A stretch of 64,000 bases of DNA from Artemisia argyi. Its lineage: Eukaryota; Streptophyta; Magnoliopsida; Asterales; Asteraceae. The notes under the pieces are model-generated. The model worked only from the letters and a program-made list of their open reading frames with translations, made no database searches and was not told where the DNA came from. The position numbers were made by a program, and so were the translations under genes. The stretch covers positions 3,256,501 to 3,320,500 of the forward strand of contig CM060703.1 in assembly GCA_030686995.1 (NCBI GenBank), in the 5' to 3' direction. This document shows, one piece after another, positions 54,670 through 64,000 of the stretch (position 1 is the stretch's first letter; every line of letters begins with the position of its first letter).

Positions 54670-57600
54670 CTAAAAGTAACATTTTTTGAGATTACAGATG
54701 TTCCAAGTGCGCGCCAGGTCATGACCTGCCATATCGCGCAACCTGTATGCGCCGTTGCCGAGCGCGTCCGTGACCTCGTATGGTCCTTCCCATTTGGGTC
54801 CGAGCTTGCCCGTGTCTTCTGCGTGGCTTGCGTCATTGGCGCGGTAAACAAAGTCCCCTGGTCTGAATGAAGTGTTTTTGACTTTTGCATCATAATACTT
54901 CTTCATTTTAGCCTTAGCCTTTGCTTCTCGTATAGCTGCACGTTCGCGTCTTTCTTCCAGTATATCTAAGTCTATGCACCGTTCCTCGTCATTTGTTGTG
55001 ACGTTGACCTCTGCTGTGCGTATGGTTGGCATTCCTATCTCAGCTGGTATGACGGCTTCTGTTCCATAGACTAAGGAAAATGGCGTGTCGCCAGTACTGG
55101 TTTTGATTGTCGTGCGATGCGCCCACAAGACATGCGAGAGCTCATCTACCCATCTTCCTTTATGTCTGTCAAGACGCGCTTTTATTCCTTCGCCTAGACT
55201 GCGATTGGCGCACTCAACTAGGCCATTGGTTTGTGGGTGTTTGACTGAAGCAAAGTGTTGTGTGATGTTCAAATTGGTGCACCAATCTTTGAATGGGTTA
55301 TCACAGAATTGTTTTCCGTTGTCCGATACGATCTCACCTGGTAGGCCAAAGCGACAGACAATATTGTCCCAGACAAAGCGTTTGATTTGGTTTCCCGTAA
55401 TGTTCACCACAGCTTTTGCTTCGATCCACTTTGTAAAATAGTCTATGGCTACGATGAGGAACTTTATTCCTCCCGCTGCGACGGGGAAGGGTCCTGCGAT
55501 GTCAATACCCCATTTGTAAAATGGCCATGGTGAGGTGATTGGTGTTAGCTCGTGCTGTGGTCGGCGCGGAATAGGCCTATGTACTTGGCAGTTGCTGCAC
55601 TTTCTTATCAGGTCGCGTGCATCGCGGTGCATTGTTGGCCAATAATATCCTGACCTTAGAGCGCTTGCCACCACGGACCGTGGCCCTGAGTGCATACTAC
55701 ATGACCAAGCATGAATTTCGCGGAGTACGTAGTCTGCTTGGAGGGGTCCAACACATCTGAGCCATGGTTGTAAGAAAGATCGCCGATAGAGTACGTTGTC
55801 GTGTAATTCGAATCGTTGCGCTGTGCGCCGTATCCTTCGAGCGTCTTTATTATCTTGGGGTAGGATTCCCTTGCTAATAAATTCGATGATAGGTGTCATC
55901 CACGTAGGATCTTGTTCTTCTATCACCGTTGATATCTCCATATCCAAGATTGACTTGTTTTTTAGGGTTTCCACCAATACCTGTTTTGAAAGGTGTGCGA
56001 AGCTTGTGGATGCAATCTTGCTGAGTGCGTCTGCCTTCCTGTTATCTCCTCTAGGTACCTGTTTTATTGTGAACCTATCAAAGTTTTTGATCAGAGATTT
56101 TGTCTTATCTAGGTATTGGATCATGTGGTCATCCTTGGCTTCGTATTCTCCTAACACGTGGTTAGCGACTAGCCGAGCATCTACATTTGCTTCTAGATTG
56201 CGTACACCCATTTGGATTGCAATGCGTAGTCCGGCTAGCAGAGCTTCATATTCTGCCTCATTGTTTGTGGCTGTGAACTCAAAGCGTAGCGCATAGGTGA
56301 ATTCCATACCTTCTGGATTTGTAAGAATAAGGCCTGCGCCTGATCCATCTGCGCATGAGGATCCATCGGTGAACAATGTCCAAGGTTCCTGTAGGTCCGT
56401 TTTAGCTGCAGATGTTGTGCTGTCGCCCTCTGGCTTCTCCACGATGAAATCAGCTAAGACTTGTCCTTTGATAGCAGTGCGCGGCCTGTATGAGATGTTG
56501 TACTCACTTAGCATTACACTCCATTTTTGTAAGCGTCCTGATGCGTCTGGTTTAGAGATAACTTGTTTAATTGGCTGATCAGTGATTACTGCTATTGGAT
56601 GCGCTTGAAAGTATCTGCGCAGTCTTTTTGCTGCGAACACTAGAGCCAAGACCAGTTTTTCCATGGCACTGTAGTTAACCTCTGTTTTCTTTAAGGCTTT
56701 GCTTACAAAGTATATTGGTGTCTGGACGGAGTCTCTGTCTGTCAATAGTACTGCGCTAACTGCTCCATGGGTTGCTGATAAGTACATGATTAGTTCTTCC
56801 CCTGGTCGCGGTGCGACTAGTTTGGGAAGAGATGCCAGATGGTGTTTGAGTTGTTGGAAAGCTTCCTCCGCTTCGTTGGTCCAGCGAAAGTCTCCCTTTT
56901 TTGTGCACTTCGTGAGTGTTTTAAAGAGGGGAAGGGATTTGTCTGCTGACTTAGATAAGAAGCGATTCAACCCTGCCAACTTTCCATTCAGTGACTGGAC
57001 TTCTTTGAGTGTGCGCGGGGAGGGGAGATCAATAACAGCCTTTGTCTTCTCTGGGCACGGTTTGATTCCATCGGGTTCTATTAAATATCCGAGGAACATG
57101 CCTTCAGTTGCGCCAAAGGTGCACTTTTTAGGATTCAACTTCATGTTTATCCGCCCCAACGTTCGGAATGTTTCCTCGATGTCGCGCACCAATTCGTCCT
57201 CTGTATGGCTTTTTATAACAAGGTCGTCAACGTAGACTTCCAAGTTGCGGCCTACTTGTTTTTCGAAAGCTGTGTCCACCAGCCGTTGGTATGTCGCGCC
57301 TGCGTTCTTTAAGCCAAAAGGCATTTTTGTGTAGCAGTATACCCCTTGACTGGTGTGGAAAGCTGTTTTTTCTTCATCTTCCACTGCCATTTGGATCTGA
57401 TGGTACCCTTTATATGCGTCTAGGAAGCACTTGAAGGGGTATCCACATAAGGATTCGACCTTCCAGTCTATCTCTGGCAATGGATAGCAGTCCTGCGGGC
57501 ATGCTTTGTTGAGGTCCGTGAAGTCCACGCACATCCTCCAACTACCATCGCTCTTTTTTACCATAACTGGGTTAGAAAGCCAGTCGTGGTAGTACACTTC

Positions 57601-57795
57601 GCGCATGATGCCCGCATCTACTAACTTGTGTACTTCTTCCAAAATAGCCTTTGCACGATCTGGGGCCTGGCCGCGCTTCTTTTGTCGTATTGGAGGGTAT
57701 CCTTGTCGGATTTGTAACTTGTGCTCTGTGATAGAGCGAGGTACTCCTGTCATATGCTTTGGTTCCCATGCAAAGATGTCTAGGTTCTTTTGCAA
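54670..57795 (-). CDS. pol of the Tat-like element: reverse transcriptase, two RNase H domains, integrase
   Basis: 1041 residues, uninterrupted. Residues about 60-250 are reverse transcriptase (FLDAYKGYHQIQMAVEDEEK; active site YVDDLVIKSH). About 310-450 is the Ty3-type RNase H (LSATHGAVSAVLL, YFVSKALKKTEVNYSAMEKL). About 470-600 is a second, archaeal/plant-type RNase H (TLFTDGSSCADGSGAGLIL, TNNEAEYEALLAGLRIA), the mark of the Tat lineage. About 660-1040 is integrase, with an HHCC finger (HAWSCSMHSGPRS, CSNCQVHRP), core DD35E residues within WGIDIAGPFP, VSDNGKQF and NGLVECANRS, and a C-terminal GPYEV segment. The frame lacks its natural link to protease (see the gag-protease entry). It looks enzymatically intact in sequence. 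Confidence 0.92.
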   Translation of the reverse strand: MQKNLDIFAWEPKHMTGVPRSITEHKLQIRQGYPPIRQKKRGQAPDRAKAILEEVHKLVDAGIMREVYYHDWLSNPVMVKKSDGSWRMCVDFTDLNKACPQDCYPLPEIDWKVESLCGYPFKCFLDAYKGYHQIQMAVEDEEKTAFHTSQGVYCYTKMPFGLKNAGATYQRLVDTAFEKQVGRNLEVYVDDLVIKSHTEDELVRDIEETFRTLGRINMKLNPKKCTFGATEGMFLGYLIEPDGIKPCPEKTKAVIDLPSPRTLKEVQSLNGKLAGLNRFLSKSADKSLPLFKTLTKCTKKGDFRWTNEAEEAFQQLKHHLASLPKLVAPRPGEELIMYLSATHGAVSAVLLTDRDSVQTPIYFVSKALKKTEVNYSAMEKLVLALVFAAKRLRRYFQAHPIAVITDQPIKQVISKPDASGRLQKWSVMLSEYNISYRPRTAIKGQVLADFIVEKPEGDSTTSAAKTDLQEPWTLFTDGSSCADGSGAGLILTNPEGMEFTYALRFEFTATNNEAEYEALLAGLRIAIQMGVRNLEANVDARLVANHVLGEYEAKDDHMIQYLDKTKSLIKNFDRFTIKQVPRGDNRKADALSKIASTSFAHLSKQVLVETLKNKSILDMEISTVIEEQDPTWMTPIIEFISKGILPQDNKDARRIRRTAQRFELHDNVLYRRSFLQPWLRCVGPLQADYVLREIHAWSCSMHSGPRSVVASALRSGYYWPTMHRDARDLIRKCSNCQVHRPIPRRPQHELTPITSPWPFYKWGIDIAGPFPVAAGGIKFLIVAIDYFTKWIEAKAVVNITGNQIKRFVWDNIVCRFGLPGEIVSDNGKQFCDNPFKDWCTNLNITQHFASVKHPQTNGLVECANRSLGEGIKARLDRHKGRWVDELSHVLWAHRTTIKTSTGDTPFSLVYGTEAVIPAEIGMPTIRTAEVNVTTNDEERCIDLDILEERRERAAIREAKAKAKMKKYYDAKVKNTSFRPGDFVYRANDASHAEDTGKLGPKWEGPYEVTDALGNGAYRLRDMAGHDLARTWNICNLKKCYF

Positions 57796-60288
57796 GAGTG
57801 TGCATACGGCTGCTTTACCTTGTCAGATAAAGATCCTCCAATCGAAACTTGTTGTTCCGGATAATCTGGGTGAATAGCGACCTTTAAATTTGGCGTTTTT
57901 TCCATGCGCTGTTCTGGAATAGTCTCCGCTTCAGTTGTTGCTGCGATGCATTCTCTTGGTGGTACCGTTGTGTTATAGAGAGTGACCACTCCTCCTTCAA
58001 CTGGGAATTTGAGCATTCCGTGTGCTGTTGATGGTACTGCGCGCATGGATGATATTCCTGGTCTTCCAATTATACCATTGTATGGTGAAGGAGATTTTAT
58101 TACCATAATGTTTATCCATGTCGCGGTTGAGTGTTGTTCATCTCCTACGACCACCAATAAGCGTAACTGCCCCATGGGCCAAATCTTTTCTCCTGTAAAT
58201 CCTGTTAGTGACATTGTAGCTGGTATCAACTGACTTTGGATTTCAGGTCGCAGCCTTTTGAAGCAGTGATCATACATGATGTCTGCGGATGCTCCTCCAT
58301 CAATATACATGCGGTGGATGTCGTGTCCCCCTGTATGTATTTCAATGGTCAGAGGTTCCACGACTGCGTTGTCCGCAGCTAATGTAGGGAAGGATATCTC
58401 TTTTTCTGGAGAGAATTTTTGGCTGACTTTCTGCTTTATCTTGCGCTGCCATGATTGTATCATGTATATAGTATCAGCCTTTTCCTTTGGGGGTTCTTTC
58501 TTGCCCCCACTTCTCTGTCTCTCTTTTCCTTCCTTGATGTTTTTTACGAGGTGGTCCATCCTTCCTTCTCTAACTAATTTTTCGATTAGTTGTTTCAGTT
58601 GGACGCACTCGTTGGTTGTATGGCCCTTTTGGCCGTGGTACTCGCAGTATCCACTACCTAGGCGCTTTTCTTCTGCCGTGCGCATTGGTGGTGGTCTTGG
58701 GAAGTTCGCACCTTCTGTTGCAAATATCTCCCTTGGAGTTTTAGTTAGAGGGGTATATTTGTCGTTGTCTCTTCCACTACGGTAATTCCTGCTGCGGTTG
58801 TTTTGATCATTGGATTGTTTCCGCGGCTGTTCTTGTTGCCTATAATTTGAATATCCTTTCTTGCTGTCCGCAGCAGCTGCTTCTCCTTGTATAAAGGATC
58901 TGGTGCGCTTTGTTAGTTCGTCAAAAGACTGTGGAACTCTATCATTGAGCTTCCGGATGAGTTCTGGATTATTAATTCCATTCATGAACCCTGAAATTTT
59001 TAGGATTTCGGGACATGCTTTGACCTGTATGCACTCATCCTTGAAACGTTCCATAAAAGCGCTGGTTGATTCCCCTTGACGTTGCTTCACCCTTGCCAAT
59101 TCCACGGGATTTTTAGCGCACTTCTTTCGCTGGGTGAAGTTGAGGCGGAATGCTTTCCGTAATTCCTCAAAGCCACCTATACTCCTACGTGGGAGTTTGC
59201 TAAACCATGTGCGCGCTCCCTACCAATGTGGAATTAAACATGTGACACCACACAGGCTGTGGCCAATTTTCGATAGTCGCGGCTGACTCGAAAATTTTTA
59301 GGTGGTCGTCTGGGTCACCTGTTCCATCATATGTTTTCACATTAGCAGGCATGCGCCTGCGCTTGTCGTCTGAGTAATCACTTATGCGACGCGTAAACGC
59401 ATCGATTTTCTGGCGTCGCCATGGGAGAGACATGTCTTCGTTTTCTTCCTCGCGGCGTCTTCCTTTTGACTTCCAGTGCCCTGTTTCTTTATCCTCGTTG
59501 TCCGAGGAATCGCTGGAAGAAGGATAATCTCTCCTTCGGCGTTTGCGCCTGCTCCTTTCAGAAGAGGAGCCTGAGGGATCTCTGCTTGGGGACCTTCTTC
59601 TCCCCAATCTGTCTTGGATCCGCCTACTTCCGGGCTTGGATGATCCTTGGCTTGGCGAATGTTGAGGCCCTAATCGATCATGTATTCCCCGACTACCAAG
59701 TCTGGAATGGACATTGGTGCGCCTACCGCTGTCTCCTGAGTTTTGTGAGTCAGATACCGTACCTAACCTGTCATGGACCGTGGTACGTTCTGCACGTCTT
59801 CCTCGTGGGTGGCGTGGGGGTGATGGTTCACGTTCTGGACCAAAATTAAGTCGGGTTTGTAGGTCCGCACCTGCTCTTCTCGCAGCCTCTTCCTGCATGA
59901 GGGCAGTTAGGGTTTCATAATTTTGGGATACAAAGTTTCCCAAAGTTAGATCGGGTATGTCCTCAGTTGTTGCAAGAATTTCTGCTTCAGTATGGGGCGC
60001 TCTGTTTCGTTCAGGCGCGCCTGGCGGCGCAGTGTTGTTCACTGCGGATGTAACCTGATGAGGAGTGGTGAAGAGGGTGCGTTGGAGTTCCTCAACACTT
60101 GGGACCACTGAAGAGATTATAGGTAGTTCCATTGCTGGAAGAGGCTGGGTTGTTCCTGCCCCTTGGTGATCAGGTGCGCTGGTTGTTCCAGCAACCTGTT
60201 TAGAGGTCGAATCTTGTTGATTCTTCTTTTGATGGTCACGTTTTTCTGACTGCGGAGTCCGCTGGCTCGAATTCTTGTGTTTCGTCAT
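57780..60288 (-). pseudogene. gag-protease of the Tat-like element, frameshifted
   Basis: The first part, 60288-59200 (starts MTKHKNSSQRTPQSE; Ser/Arg-rich, then MPANVKTYDGTGDPDDHLKI, the start of the retrotransposon Gag domain), ends in a stop after GSAHMV. Gag continues in another frame from about 59199 to 57780 (ELARVKQRQGESTSAFMERF, RKLNDRVPQSFDELTKRTRS; a zinc-knuckle-like YCEYHGQKGHTTNEC; protease with active site MYIDGGASADIMY). A small indel near 59208-59215 breaks Gag. A second single-base change near 57822 separates protease from pol, whose frame overlaps the end of this one. With both breaks the element could not make a normal Gag-Pol and would need helper proteins. Confidence 0.85.
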
Positions 60289-60303
60289 TCTAGTTTGTTG
60301 TAG

Positions 60304-60322
60304 GGTCCCACGGATGGCGCCA
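60304..60322 (-). promoter_or_regulatory. Primer binding site of the Tat-like element
   Basis: On the minus strand TGGCGCCATCCGTGGGACC begins two bases after the 5' LTR. It starts with TGG, complementary to a tRNA CCA end. The tRNA identity was not determined. Confidence 0.65.
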
Positions 60323-60324
60323 CT

Positions 60325-60819
60325 TGTTGATACAAAAGTTGGGCATACCTGGTTGTTGGGCTTTGCTCTTATATCAATTCGTTCCTTAGCACTTTGTTAC
60401 CTGCGTACTAAGAAAAATAGAACAACACCGTTAGACTTATCGAGGGATTGTCTCCCCCGATTAGACTCCGGCGTGAGAGTAAGTAATCGATTTAGGTTTT
60501 AGTTGAAGAGTTAGGGATTATGTAAATCGTACCTTGAATGGGAATCGTATGATTCTATATATAGGGGCTAAGAAACCGTGTTTCTTGCTCCTCACTCTTC
60601 GCACGCATGGTGCTTATCCGAGGTAAGGATATCTATTCCTTGAATAGATAATCCTTATCGTGTACCCGGTGGGTTAGATTGGGCCTTTGGGCTTCATGAG
60701 CCCAAAGCGTTGACACTACGGCCCATACCATTGTCATGGTAGCCCATTCGTGATGGGCTTAGGTGTAAGTAATGTCTATCATTTGGGCTTGCGGCCCAAA
60801 TATAGGCTATACGTCATCA
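60325..60819 (-). repeat. 5' LTR of the Tat-like element (right)
   Basis: 495 bp with the same ends as the left LTR, followed by the GGTTG target duplication at 60820-60824. In element orientation it carries the promoter for gag-pol. CTATATATAGG near 60554 (plus strand) is a palindromic TATA-like sequence. Confidence 0.95.
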
Positions 60820-60824
60820 GGTTG

Positions 60825-61617
60825 TGTTTAAGCTTTATTTAATTGAAAATTCAACACTTAATTAACATCACATATTCCATGTTTAACAACACTTTTTATA
60901 ATTATAATTATCAAAAAGGTATAAGTATGAAATTAACAAGTTTATTAAATGGTACTTTACAGTTTACGTAAATGATGAGACTTAAACACTATAACCCATA
61001 TGGATTGTTATTTTGAAGATAACATGATCTAGTTGGATTGACATCCTAAGATGATCACGATTCCATATCAGATTTTGTGCCACTCGTTGCTTATTGCCGT
61101 AGAATTGTAAGGTTTTAAATTAAAATCCGGAAACTTATACTTATTTTTTATTATAAATTTCAAACCAAAAGGTAAGTTCATTTTGGTAGAATAGTCGTAG
61201 TCATAAATCATAAAACGAATGACGATTATACATACTTGGATGTTGAATGGTCTCTTTGAGATAATTATACCTTAAACTTCATAAACTTTTGTTAGTTTTG
61301 ATTGCCTACTTAATAACCAAACAAGTATAACATGATATTGAGAGTTGGCCTACTTTGGTAACACCATAAAATGATTAAATGATCATTATTTAGGGGTGAA
61401 AACGAGTCGAGACAAGCCCGAGCCTGCCAGAGCTCGGCTCGTTTATATATAAAGCTCGAGCTCGAACTCGAGTTTGTTTCAAATTTACAAATTAATAAGA
61501 GAATGGAGATAGGCATAAGAATCCGTCATTTTTTTAAATTTACAATCCGATCCAAAAGTATAGAGAAAAAGCCACTAAATACATGTGTATTTCTTAAGTT
61601 TTTTCTGCATCTAAAGT
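60825..61617. other. Intergenic DNA, no gene seen
   Basis: AT-rich. 61395-61475 is a short 'agctcgagctcgaactcgag' type inverted-repeat stretch, a widespread degenerate plant repeat. The original host sequence continues here across the Tat-like insertion (38060 joins 60825). Confidence 0.4.
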
Positions 61618-61758
61618 AAAAGTAAAGTAAAGTAAAGTAACTCCCAATACCGTCTTCCACGGGTTATGGGTCCCAATACCATCTTTCACGGTGTATAGGG
61701 GAGGTTGAGACGTAGACAGTCTTACCCTTACCTAAGGTAGAGAGACTGCTTCTGGTCC
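61618..61758 (-). mobile_element. SINE-like element with 17-bp target duplication (copy 2)
   Basis: Flanked by TTTTCTGCATCTAAAGT at 61601-61617 and 61759-61775. The internal sequence is the reverse complement of the 3' portion of the element at 27631-27810, with an (AAAGT)n tail at its 3' end. It is shorter than copy 1 at the 5' end. Confidence 0.8.
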
Positions 61759-62219
61759 TTTTCTGCATCTAAAGTGTATAAGAAAAATAAGATCTTTTTT
61801 AGTATCAAATTAGGAAACATTTAATTTTTTTTAGTAAACCTATCTTTTGTCTTCAAATTTGTGTTACACTGCTATTCACTTTAGTGGCCTGGATAAAGGT
61901 GTCATCACCTATATCTTGGCAAACTGCCTTATTACAGATACAGGTAAAATGGGTATACCCTCTTTTGCTGATTTTATAGTTACCTAACGTGCATACACAA
62001 CAATATTCCATCTTCAAAATCCGTACACAATGCTACGGAACAACACAATTCAAAAATGTGCATGCCACTTTCATTACAACCATAAACATAACAAGTAGAA
62101 CAAAATTATAGGGGCATGCAACCTTAGCGCTATGCAACTAGAGACTATTTCAACAATTAATCATACACCTAACTTACTAGTACTTGGTTAAATTTCTCAT
62201 CTGCCTATGACCTCACACT

Positions 62220-63239
62220 CTGCAACAAGTCAAGTTGCAACTTCATCATTTTTTGAAAACAAGATAATTTTTTCTCCAACTAAACGCACCCTATAATATT
62301 TATAAATTTTGTTTTAAATATAAGTTTTTTTTTTAATTTGCGATTTCTTATTGTAAATGTGAAAAATATTCTAAGTTTTTGACTTATTTGATAATTTTAG
62401 GTGTTTTGCAAAATTTAATTTGCTAATTATAAGGTCATTTCCAGATATAGATGAATAAAATGTATTATTCATCATTTGTATCCGGGTTCATACCAAAAAG
62501 TCATTTTGTACTTCACATTTTCATAGAAAATTGCTGATTTTGAAAAATATTTTTTTCATTTTAAAATAAATAAATATGAAGTTTTGCTTTAGAGGTCGAT
62601 ATTTCATCCCATTTAAATAAAAACGGATAAATTCCGGTTGACTTTTATTGATAAGGAATCTACCAGGTAAAATATTTAGTTTAATGATAAAGTTAACGAG
62701 TTAAATGAGGTTTGAAGTGTTTTATTGTCCTTTTGACCCTTAGCTTCGCTGACTGTAAAAATAAAGCATGATGCTTTAACAACTTGGAATTACCTATGAC
62801 AATTGTAATTCGAATCAATGATGCTTGGTTTTTAGCTAGGGTATCGAGCATACAAAAACTTGAAGACTATCAGACCAAATACGGTGCTCTCCAGCCAGCT
62901 CTTTCTCAATGAAACTATGGAATTAAGAGACTTGAAGACAATCAGACCAAATATGGTGCATGCACAAGTTGTACCAAATAGATGAACCCATATATTTTTA
63001 TAGGGTCATAGTTCGGTAAGTGAATGATGCAACATCTAGTTTGGTTTACAAGTTTTATTTCAAATGTACGTTTTGCGTGTGTTTTTTTTTATCGTTGTTA
63101 ATTAGATATATCTGATTTTGGTATACTAGATTTATTAGTAGGTGTATCTCGATGAGAGGGTGTTTTAGGAGACTTACATAATACTTTTCAGAAACCAATT
63201 TGTTTCAATTTTAATCACGGTTTGGTTATCGGTTTTTCC
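62220..63239 (+). pseudogene. GT106-like last-exon fragment, copy E
   Basis: Introns and flanks match those of copies I and D (for example 62310-62800 against 13330-13950). The exon j start at 62836 (LGYRAYKNLKTIRPN) is open for about 30 codons, then is broken where a second 'cttgaagacaatcagaccaa' stretch has been inserted or duplicated (62930-62960). The downstream sequence to about 63180 matches 14310-14520. It lies beyond the TNL gene, so part of the cluster was copied to the far side. Confidence 0.65.
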
Positions 63240-64000
63240 TGTTACACCCCATGCCCGCTTTGACCAAAAATTAAAATTTTTTGCGCGGAAACGCTTGACT
63301 TTTACAAACATTCTGTTACTCTTTTGACCATTTATAAAAATCCATAAACACTAAGGCCTTGAGACTATTTTTAGATGAAACTAGACTCAATTACCTTCGA
63401 CACGCCGGGTAGCGCGACCCATGACGACTTACGGTTTAAAAGATATGATTTTCTGAAAATTGACAAAATCTGAAAATCGCCTTCCAACCGCCCGGTTGAG
63501 TTCTCAACCGGGTTGAGTTCTCAACCGCCCCGGCTCAACGACTTCTGATCCAAACACTTTCTCCCAACCTCTGGCTGGGCTACCCAACCGCCGGCTATGG
63601 GTTCCCAAAAACATGTCGTTTGACCCATCTTTACGATATACCGCTTATACCACTACCATATTACATCAAACTTAACCAACATCATTACTTTAACATACTA
63701 AAACATTTCCATGATCGTTTGAACCATTTACAACCCAAAATGGGTATACTTACACTTAATCCAAATGCCTCTTTAACTTGACCATAAAACACATGAACCA
63801 TGTTATAACTTACCAATTGACTACCAATTCATACACTTGACACTTAGCCATGCTTTACAAAACATTAATGACTTACGGGGGTACAATATCAACATAGAGC
63901 TCGGTATTCTACCTAAGCTCTTAACGCATACTACCTTTATACTTGCATATCCAAATCCTTAATCCATATACAAGCCATAGCTTCACTCCATGAGTAACCT
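63240..64000 (+). mobile_element. Start of another LTR (runs off the window)
   Basis: Begins TGTTACACCCCATGCCCGC, the same type of start as the solo LTR at 8858 (TGTCACACCCC), at an abrupt break in the copy E homology. GC-richer than its surroundings, with a repeated 'ccgggttgagttctcaaccg' phrase at about 63490-63530. No coding sequence seen before the window ends, and no end or target duplication visible. Confidence 0.5.

Larger units (their letters stand above)
38061..60824 (-). mobile_element. Complete Ty3/gypsy retrotransposon (Tat-like), 22.75 kb with nested block, TSD GGTTG
   Basis: The two LTRs are 38066-38560 and 60325-60819, each 495 bp, flanked by GGTTG at 38061-38065 and 60820-60824. 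Element orientation is minus: 5' LTR on the right, PBS-like TGGCGCCATCCGTGGGACC just inside it, gag (60288-about 57780), pol (57795-54670), an extra gene on the opposite strand, a polypurine tract GGGGGGACA, and the 3' LTR on the left. gag-pro-pol plus an additional antisense gene, and a second RNase H in pol, fit the Tat lineage of plant Ty3/gypsy elements. By eye the LTRs differ at two positions only. The coding region carries two frameshifts and an internal block of foreign DNA at 39178 to about 51580. The element is young but not self-sufficient. Confidence 0.9.

Noticed and set aside
55085..59079. Many plus-strand frames of 70-180 codons opposite gag-pol
   Set aside because: They are antisense shadows of the conserved gag, protease, RT, RNase H and integrase domains, which are clearly coded on the minus strand.

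Overview
This is plant nuclear DNA, most likely from the daisy family (Asteraceae). That assignment is an inference from the style of the TIR-NB-LRR and F-box proteins and the retroelement types. The window is AT-rich and intron-bearing, with nested LTR retrotransposons, a Helitron, MITEs, SINE-like and LINE pieces. Nothing bacterial is present and there is no CRISPR array.

Layout. (1) About 0.6-3.6 kb: an intact F-box/LRR-type gene on the minus strand, whose ATG directly follows the acceptor of a probable 5'-UTR intron. (2) About 4.5-28.8 kb: a shattered, repeatedly duplicated gene for a plant GT106/'O-fucosyltransferase' family protein (RG-I rhamnosyltransferase-like), on the plus strand. 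I can trace ten exons in order (1, a, b, c, d, e, f, h, i, j) across several overlapping broken copies, and no copy is intact. The array contains a near-perfect tandem repeat of about 1449 bp (15.4-21.3 kb). Each unit carries the 5' region, the membrane-anchor exon, two catalytic-domain exons and a fold-back MITE. Inserted into the cluster are a Ty3/gypsy 3' half, a 2.9-kb solo LTR, a LINE ORF1 piece that itself carries a MITE, and a SINE-like element. (3) 29-31.5 kb: duplicated tails of an unknown gene and of the F-box gene, one of them split by a non-autonomous Helitron with textbook ends. (4) 31.9-35.9 kb: a four-exon TIR-NB-ARC-LRR resistance-type gene on the minus strand, with a frameshift inside the LRR exon. 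(5) 38.066-60.819 kb: a very young Ty3/gypsy element of Tat-like organisation (gag-pro-pol on the minus strand, a spliced extra gene on the plus strand). It has 495-bp LTRs differing at two positions and a GGTTG target duplication. A block of about 12.4 kb made of decayed Ty1/copia and other retroelement pieces lies inside its extra gene. (6) 60.8-64 kb: intergenic DNA with a second SINE-like insertion, a third copy of the GT106 last exon, and the start of another LTR.

How it fits together. The only plausibly functional host genes are the F-box gene and, if the frameshift is an assembly error or is bypassed, the TNL gene. The rest is a record of segmental duplication and transposition. Two points stand out. 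The GT106 array repeatedly couples a gene 5' end to an inverted-repeat MITE, a configuration that could make small RNA. The young Tat-like element contains an internal block whose own direct repeats are more diverged than the host LTRs, suggesting that the whole 22.8-kb unit moved with its cargo or that its LTRs were homogenised. All splice sites were placed by eye from consensus and from comparison between the copies in this window.
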